A stretch of 64,000 nt of DNA, taken from positions 124,001 through 188,000 of the forward strand of contig CANKJK010000004.1 in assembly GCA_947482665.1 (NCBI GenBank), written 5' to 3'. The DNA comes from Acidobacteriota bacterium. GTDB lineage: Bacteria > Acidobacteriota > Vicinamibacteria > Vicinamibacterales > UBA2999. How positions within the stretch are numbered: the stretch's first letter is position 1; each line of letters begins with the position of its first letter. Under the pieces are notes generated by a model that searched no databases, was not told the origin of the DNA, and saw only the letters and a program-made list of their open reading frames with translations. Shown here one piece after another: positions 59,411 through 64,000 of this stretch. The position numbers and the translations under genes were made by a program.

Positions 59411-60550
59411 CTATGCGCCAAACCACTTCCGCACGCGGCTGGCGCCAAATTGCCGCTTCTCCTCCACGAACGACTCTGACTGCCCCTGGAAGGTGCCAGT
59501 GGGTTTCGGGCCGCTGAGGAAATCGACATCCACGCGGCCGACGTGGCCTTCGCCGAATTCGATGTAACAGGACCCACGTCCGGTGTACGGAGCCGGACCG
59601 TCGCCGCCCCTGAGCTGGGCGGTGATGGCGTCGGCGACCACCTGCGCCGAGCCCTCCGCGAACACGCCGGCTTTCGGCGTGCCGACGCCGTTGACATCGC
59701 CTACGGCGTACACACCGGGAAAGGCCGTGGCCAGGGTCTGCTTGTTGACCGGAACCCAGTGGTAAGGACCGTCGCACAGGCCCGAGTCGACGACCACCTG
59801 TGGCACGCGGTGCACCGGCACGCCGAGCAGCAGATCGCACGGCAGCTCCGAGCCGTCGCTCAAGGTCACGACCTTCCGCGCGCCATCCACGCCGGTCACC
59901 AGCGTGTCCCGGATGAACCGGATACCCCGCTCGGCGAACGCGGCCAGAATGGCCGTGGACGTATCCGGCGACGGCGGGATGGGGGTGCCAAACGGCATGA
60001 CCAGCGTGATGGAGGTCTCGGCGCGCCGACCACGCGTGGTCAGGTAGTCGTGCAGGAGCAGCGCGGCTTCGCTGGGCGCCGGCGGACACTTGAAGCTCTT
60101 GCCCATGATGCCAATCACCGCGGCGCCACGTTCGAATCGGGGCAGCACGTCGCGCAGCGCAAACGCCCCAGGCACTGAATAGAACTCGTGGCCCCCCTCG
60201 ACCAGCCCCGGCGTTGCGGCCTGGTCGATGTCTGCCCCGAGCGCGACAATCAGAATGTCCGCCTCGAAGGTCCCGGCAGACGTCTCCACTCGCCGGGCCC
60301 GCGGATCGATTGCGCGGACCTCCGCCTGCACGAGGCGCACGCCCGGCTTTGAAATCTGCCGGTAGGGATGGCGCACCGTGTCGGGCAGCTGGCGGCCGAA
60401 CATCACGTCCAGCTTCGAGAAGCCGAAGACGAAGGCGTCGTTCTTGTCGATGAGGACGAGGTCGAGCGCGTCGCCAAACCGCTCGGACAGTAGCGTCGTC
60501 AATTCCAGGCCGCCGAAGCCGGCCCCCAGCACCACGATTCGAGTCGCCAT
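59411..60550 (-). CDS. SQR-like FAD-dependent oxidoreductase
   Basis: A 379-residue flavoprotein of the pyridine-nucleotide disulfide/NDH-2/sulfide:quinone reductase type. The FAD motif RIVVLGAGFGGLELTTLL begins at the ATG at 60550, which I prefer to the ATG at 60559. A second dinucleotide-like region, a Cys in IMGKSFKCPPAPSEAALLL and the C-terminal FAD segment GVYAVGDVNGVGTPKAGVFAEGS are visible. The KCPPAP Cys matches the central SQR cysteine, but the other two redox cysteines of classical SQR are not obvious. A TATCCT hexamer ends 8 nt before the ATG. Confidence 0.85.
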   Translation of the reverse strand: MATRIVVLGAGFGGLELTTLLSERFGDALDLVLIDKNDAFVFGFSKLDVMFGRQLPDTVRHPYRQISKPGVRLVQAEVRAIDPRARRVETSAGTFEADILIVALGADIDQAATPGLVEGGHEFYSVPGAFALRDVLPRFERGAAVIGIMGKSFKCPPAPSEAALLLHDYLTTRGRRAETSITLVMPFGTPIPPSPDTSTAILAAFAERGIRFIRDTLVTGVDGARKVVTLSDGSELPCDLLLGVPVHRVPQVVVDSGLCDGPYHWVPVNKQTLATAFPGVYAVGDVNGVGTPKAGVFAEGSAQVVADAITAQLRGGDGPAPYTGRGSCYIEFGEGHVGRVDVDFLSGPKPTGTFQGQSESFVEEKRQFGASRVRKWFGA

Positions 60551-60582
60551 AGGTCGCAAGGATACCAGCGGGGCAGTGCGGC

Positions 60583-60588
60583 GATACT
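60583..60588 (+). promoter_or_regulatory. -10-like GATACT of aminopeptidase gene, leaderless spacing
   Basis: GATACT ends exactly 6 nt (ACGTCG) before the ATG at 60595. The first base departs from TANNNT. Confidence 0.4.
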
Positions 60589-60594
60589 ACGTCG

Positions 60595-62580
60595 ATGCGG
60601 ATCCTGCTCACGCCCCTGGTTCGCGCGCTGACGCCCACGGTGGCCCTTGTGTTGACGTGTGCATGCGGGTCGAGGCCGGCACCGCCATCGCCCGAGGCCA
60701 GCAGCACCGTCGCTTCGGCGTTTGAGCGCGACATCCATTCCTTCGCGCGGCCGGACGAAGCGCGGGTCACCCACGTCGACCTGAGGCTGACGGTCGATTT
60801 CGCTACCAGGACGCTCGCGGGCACCGCCACGCTCACGATCCGTCGCGCGCCCGGGGCGAAATCCGTCGTGCTCGACACGCGCGGGCTCACGGTGTCTGGC
60901 GTCACCAGCGCGGATGGCGCCTCCCTCACTGTCACGCGCGGCACGGCCGATCCGATCCTGGGCCAGGCCCTGAGCATCGCGCTCCCTGACGGCGTGACGC
61001 AGATCGTCGTCGCGTATGTGACGGCCCCTGATGCGGCGGCCCTGCAGTGGCTCGCGCCTAGTCAGACGGCGGGCGGCGTGCACCCGTATCTGTATTCGCA
61101 GGGTGAGGCGATCCTGACCCGCACGTGGATTCCGACGCAGGACAGCCCCGGGATTCGACAGACCTACACGGCGCACATCACAGTGCCCAGGGCGCTGCGC
61201 GCGCTGATGAGCGCCGAGTCGTTGACGCCGGACGGCGTGGAGGGTCCGGCGGGCCGCACCTTCGACTTCCGGCTCACGCAGCCCGTGCCGCCGTACCTCA
61301 TCGCGCTGGCCGTGGGCGACCTCGCGTTTCGGCCGCTGGGCCCGCGTACAGGGGTGTATGCCGAGCCGTCTGTCGTCGACGTGGCCGCGTCGGAATTCGC
61401 GGAGCTGGAGCAGATGGTCGTGGCGGCCGAAGCGCTGCTGGGGCCGTATCGCTGGGGGCGCTACGACGTGCTGGTCATGCCGCCATCCTTTCCCTTCGGA
61501 GGGATGGAGAACCCGCGCCTGACCTTTACCACTCCGACGATCCTGGCTCGCGACCGGTCGCTCGTGTCGTTGCTGGCACACGAACTGGCCCACTCGTGGT
61601 CGGGAAACCTGGTGACCAACGCTACGTGGAGCGACTTCTGGCTCAACGAGGGTGTGACGACCTACGTGGAAAACCGCATCATGGAGGCGGTCTACGGACC
61701 ACGGCGGGCCGAGATGCTCCGGGTGCTTGAGCGGCGGGAGTTGCTGAAGACCATCGCCGACCTGGGCGGGATGGACGCCCCCGACACGATTCTCCACGTG
61801 AATCTGGCTGGCCGCGATCCGGATGATGGCGCGACACAGATTCCCTACGATAAGGGCGCGGCACTGCTCCGAGTGCTGGAGCAGAGCTGCGGCAGGCCGC
61901 AGTTTGATGCCTACCTGCGGTCCTACATGGATCGCCACGCGTTTCAGTCCGCAACCACGGCGGGATTCCTTGCTGATGTGCGGGGGCGGCTGTGCACTGC
62001 TGACACCGCCGATGGGTCCTCCAAGGCCGGCACGACGCAGGCGATACGGTCGCCCGAGTGGGAACGCACCGTTCGGCTAGATGAATGGGCCTACAAGCCT
62101 GGGCTCCCGAGCAATGCCGTGGTCGCGACCTCGGAGGCCCTTGAGGCCGCCGGCGCCCAGGCGCATGCGTTTGCCGGAGGGACGGCGGCGAGGGCCTTGC
62201 GCACCCAGGGGTGGAGCACCGAGGAGTGGTTGCACTTCCTCGCCGAGCTGCCGCCGGCACTCTCGCCAGGCCAACTCGCTGATCTGGACCGCGCCTTCGG
62301 CTTTACAAAGCGGGGCAATTCGGAAGTGCTGTTCGCCTGGCTGCGGATCGCGATCCGGCAGCACTATCAACCCGCGATGCCTGCGCTGGAGCACTTCCTC
62401 CTCTCGCAAGGGCGGCGCAAGTTCGTGCGCCCACTCTACGAAGACCTGATGGGCGTGGCGTGGGGACGTCCCGAGGCGCGGCATATCTATGCCAGGGCCC
62501 GGCCGCTGTACCACGCGGTCACCACCGGAGCGGTGGACAAGATCCTCGGCGTTGGCGTGAGCGAGCCGAGGAAGCCGTGA
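60595..62580 (+). CDS. M1-family zinc aminopeptidase, lipoprotein
   Basis: A 661-residue metallopeptidase of the leukotriene-A4-hydrolase/aminopeptidase B type. It has a lipobox in VALVLTCACGSR, then an N-terminal beta domain. The zinc site is HELAH at 329-333 with the third ligand Glu352 in WLNEG (HEXXH-x18-E); the exopeptidase motif is GGMENPRLTF. A C-terminal helical domain (about 470-650) matches the LTA4H family. It is probably surface- or periplasm-anchored and degrades peptides. The start has no Shine-Dalgarno. Confidence 0.92.
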   Translation: MRILLTPLVRALTPTVALVLTCACGSRPAPPSPEASSTVASAFERDIHSFARPDEARVTHVDLRLTVDFATRTLAGTATLTIRRAPGAKSVVLDTRGLTVSGVTSADGASLTVTRGTADPILGQALSIALPDGVTQIVVAYVTAPDAAALQWLAPSQTAGGVHPYLYSQGEAILTRTWIPTQDSPGIRQTYTAHITVPRALRALMSAESLTPDGVEGPAGRTFDFRLTQPVPPYLIALAVGDLAFRPLGPRTGVYAEPSVVDVAASEFAELEQMVVAAEALLGPYRWGRYDVLVMPPSFPFGGMENPRLTFTTPTILARDRSLVSLLAHELAHSWSGNLVTNATWSDFWLNEGVTTYVENRIMEAVYGPRRAEMLRVLERRELLKTIADLGGMDAPDTILHVNLAGRDPDDGATQIPYDKGAALLRVLEQSCGRPQFDAYLRSYMDRHAFQSATTAGFLADVRGRLCTADTADGSSKAGTTQAIRSPEWERTVRLDEWAYKPGLPSNAVVATSEALEAAGAQAHAFAGGTAARALRTQGWSTEEWLHFLAELPPALSPGQLADLDRAFGFTKRGNSEVLFAWLRIAIRQHYQPAMPALEHFLLSQGRRKFVRPLYEDLMGVAWGRPEARHIYARARPLYHAVTTGAVDKILGVGVSEPRKP

Positions 62581-62604
62581 TGCGCTGGCTGAGGGCCCTT
62601 GGCG

Positions 62605-63336
62605 TTAGAACCTGAGTTCCGGTTCCAAAAATCGTCGGAGCCCGATGAGCTTCGCTCCCTTGACCAACGCCCGCAAGAGGTGAAACCGGGCGAAGGTCAC
62701 GGCGCAGACTGCTAGATGCAATGCCTGACGGGTCGCGCTGGAACCCTCGGACGACCGAGACCGGCACACCGCCCACCATGCGTACGGGAACAAGCGCATC
62801 TCGCGCACAAGTCCACACCGTTCAATCTCGAAGTGCCGGCCGATCATGAAGGTGAGATCCCAGAACCGGAAGTTCTGGGGGTGCAGGATCGGGTCGTAGG
62901 GCTGGCCGATGTTGCAGTAGAACCAGGCGGTGCCGCCTGGCGTCAGGCGCGGCGCCATGTACTCCACCAACTGCTCGGGGGCGTCCATGTGGTCCAGGCA
63001 GTTGAGACAGGCCACGAGGCTGTACTGCCGGTCGGGCATGCTGACCTGAATCGGGAACTTCTTCACCGGAACCAGCTGGTTGTAGCCCTCACCCAGCGGG
63101 TCGACAGGCGTGATGTCCGCCTGGGCAGGCGCAAACTCCTCGAACATCGAGATCGGGCCTGAGCCCACATCGAGGATGGAGGTACGGCTCCAGTCGATGG
63201 TCCCTGGGTGAAATAGATCCTCGTAGAGGCCGTGGTGATCCACCTCGTCGTGCCTTCTGTTGGCCGCCCACGTCCGTGCGGACTCAAACTCTCCTCTCTG
63301 CGATGCCTCGCTGGGGCGGCCCGGAGTCGGTGACAT
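62605..63336 (-). CDS. Class I SAM-dependent methyltransferase-like protein
   Basis: A 243-residue protein. SILDVGSGPISMFEEFAPAQADITPVDPLG is the SAM-binding motif I plus an acidic loop, and MDAPEQLVEYMAPRLTPGGTAWFYCNIGQ is motif II/III. The C-terminal part is basic (LFPYAWWAVCRSRSSEGSSATRQALHL). No target is suggested. The ATG at 63336 is preceded by TAGACC ending 6 nt before, a degenerate version of the leaderless pattern seen elsewhere. It is convergent with the M1 peptidase gene. Confidence 0.75.
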   Translation of the reverse strand: MSPTPGRPSEASQRGEFESARTWAANRRHDEVDHHGLYEDLFHPGTIDWSRTSILDVGSGPISMFEEFAPAQADITPVDPLGEGYNQLVPVKKFPIQVSMPDRQYSLVACLNCLDHMDAPEQLVEYMAPRLTPGGTAWFYCNIGQPYDPILHPQNFRFWDLTFMIGRHFEIERCGLVREMRLFPYAWWAVCRSRSSEGSSATRQALHLAVCAVTFARFHLLRALVKGAKLIGLRRFLEPELRF

Positions 63337-63369
63337 CTCTGGGGTCTATCGCACGATCTGGAGTGCACG

Positions 63370-63390
63370 CGTCTGGCGGCCGGCCAGACG
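63370..63390 (-). terminator. Hairpin downstream of FG-GAP gene
   Basis: A perfect 8-bp stem (CGTCTGGC / GCCAGACG) with loop GGCCG lies 8 nt after the stop of the FG-GAP gene and before the methyltransferase start. No T-run follows. Confidence 0.4.
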
Positions 63391-63398
63391 GATCAGCA

Positions 63399-64000
63399 CT
63401 ACGGCAGCCACGTCAGGGGATCGTCGGGCGTGACGGTCCGCACGGAGTAGGCCGTCTTAGCCGCTCCGGGGTAGCAGCCGCCAATGATCACGTTATAGGC
63501 CATCGGGTCCGCCGTCTTCAGGAAGTAGATATCGCGATACCCGCGGCCGCCGCAGACGCTGCGCGCGTCGAGCCGGTCAGAAAAGTGGGCCAGTGTGAAC
63601 CGGCCCGCGCCATCGTTCAGCCAGACGGCGTTGGGGGACTTCGAGGCGGTCCGGTGGTCGGCGGCGCTCGAGTACGTGGGCCCGAATACGACGAGGTCCG
63701 GAAATCCGTCGAAGTTGACGTCGATGACAGTGGCGTCGATGCCGAAATCGTTGTCGTTGTAGGTCTGGAGGGCCGGGAAGGCGTCGAGTTTCTCAGTGAG
63801 CGTCCGATTGGGGCCGCCGGTGTACAGCACGAACCGAGCGGCGTCCAGGCCGGTTGCTGGCGTCGTGCTCAGGATCTTCACCAGGTCCGGGTAGCCGTCC
63901 GCGTTCAGGTCGGCCGTGACCTCACCCTGCCAGTTACCGAACGTCGGCGTCACGAGCGCGTTCGGCGGAAGCGACGCCACCACCGGGCCCGTGGGCGTTC
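63399..64000 (-). CDS. FG-GAP/VCBS-repeat protein, truncated by the window edge
   Basis: The C-terminal about 200 residues of a larger exported protein. The frame continues to the right edge, so the N-terminus is missing. Repeats with the calcium-binding signature of FG-GAP/integrin-type propellers are visible: VTADLNADGYPDLVKI and DVNFDGFPDLVVFGP (DxNxDGxxDL). Further Cys residues (VCGGRGY, IIGGCYPG) may form disulfides. Such proteins are surface adhesins or carbohydrate-associated propellers. The reading is clear but the full architecture is unknown. Confidence 0.8.
   Translation of the reverse strand, partial: TPTGPVVASLPPNALVTPTFGNWQGEVTADLNADGYPDLVKILSTTPATGLDAARFVLYTGGPNRTLTEKLDAFPALQTYNDNDFGIDATVIDVNFDGFPDLVVFGPTYSSAADHRTASKSPNAVWLNDGAGRFTLAHFSDRLDARSVCGGRGYRDIYFLKTADPMAYNVIIGGCYPGAAKTAYSVRTVTPDDPLTWLP

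Overview
The window is GC-rich chromosomal DNA, densely packed with genes on both strands. I see no rRNA, tRNA, insertion sequence, prophage or CRISPR array. The gene content points to an aerobic, Gram-negative, heterotrophic Acidobacteriota, probably of the class Vicinamibacteria. The signs are a DUF2911 protein, a TonB receptor with an N-terminal carboxypeptidase-regulatory domain, HemQ (coproheme decarboxylase), a sorbosone-dehydrogenase-like enzyme, lipoproteins, outer-membrane barrels and CXXCH proteins. This placement is inferred from gene content; no marker gene was compared. Layout, left to right: 1-1.4 kb, a doubtful gene fragment and an outer-membrane barrel protein. 1.4-5.4 kb, DUF2911 and then a tight minus-strand cassette read as CXXCH lipoprotein, TlpA-like thioredoxin, DUF4266 lipoprotein, DUF3570 protein and ApbE flavin transferase. 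5.6-19.1 kb, mostly housekeeping genes: RluA, MsrA, P-type ATPase, beta/gamma-crystallin protein, RNB nuclease, sulfurtransferase, HtpX, a TIGR00300 (archaeal ornithine-cyclodeaminase-like) protein, a two-component system and a fatty-acid desaturase. 19.2-25.6 kb, a YkgJ-type cysteine-cluster protein, an AttEFGH-like ABC transporter with an unusual split of its subunits, exonuclease III and DUF6526. 25.7-31.5 kb, a heme/iron stretch (HemQ, TonB receptor, FTR1 permease behind a Fur-like box) and an HGSNAT-like membrane acyltransferase. 31.6-35.1 kb, an orphan DGQHR (DndB-like) protein, a PxpA homologue without a standard start codon, and an acyl-CoA ligase. 35.1-42.3 kb, arginine biosynthesis: argC-argB-argD-argJ-argF on the minus strand, diverging from argR-argH across a region with ARG-box-like sites; argG is not here. 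42.4-47.4 kb, an RGG-tailed zinc-ribbon protein, FabI, an FNR-type oxidoreductase, a deoxyhypusine-synthase-like protein, a DUF5615 PIN-like protein, QueD and a HAD phosphatase. 47.4-54.2 kb, mntR divergent from mntH, then universal stress protein, UbiE-like methyltransferase, hypotheticals, SIMPL, AlkA-type glycosylase and sorbosone dehydrogenase. 54.3-57.1 kb, a carrier-protein-dependent cysteine operon (CysM, JAMM protease, CysO-like carrier, MoeZ-like activating enzyme). 57.2-64 kb, a large CXXCH propeller protein behind a possible structured leader, an SQR-like flavoprotein, an M1 aminopeptidase, a methyltransferase and a truncated FG-GAP protein. How the parts connect: the DUF3570 cassette looks like an exported redox module in which ApbE could attach FMN next to a heme site. 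The cysteine operon encodes every step from carrier activation to cysteine release, and its carrier ends in Gly-Gly-Ala-Trp, so the JAMM protease probably has to trim it first. Eight scattered genes carry a TANNNT-like -10 hexamer exactly 6 nt before the start codon, which predicts leaderless mRNAs and helps fix several starts.
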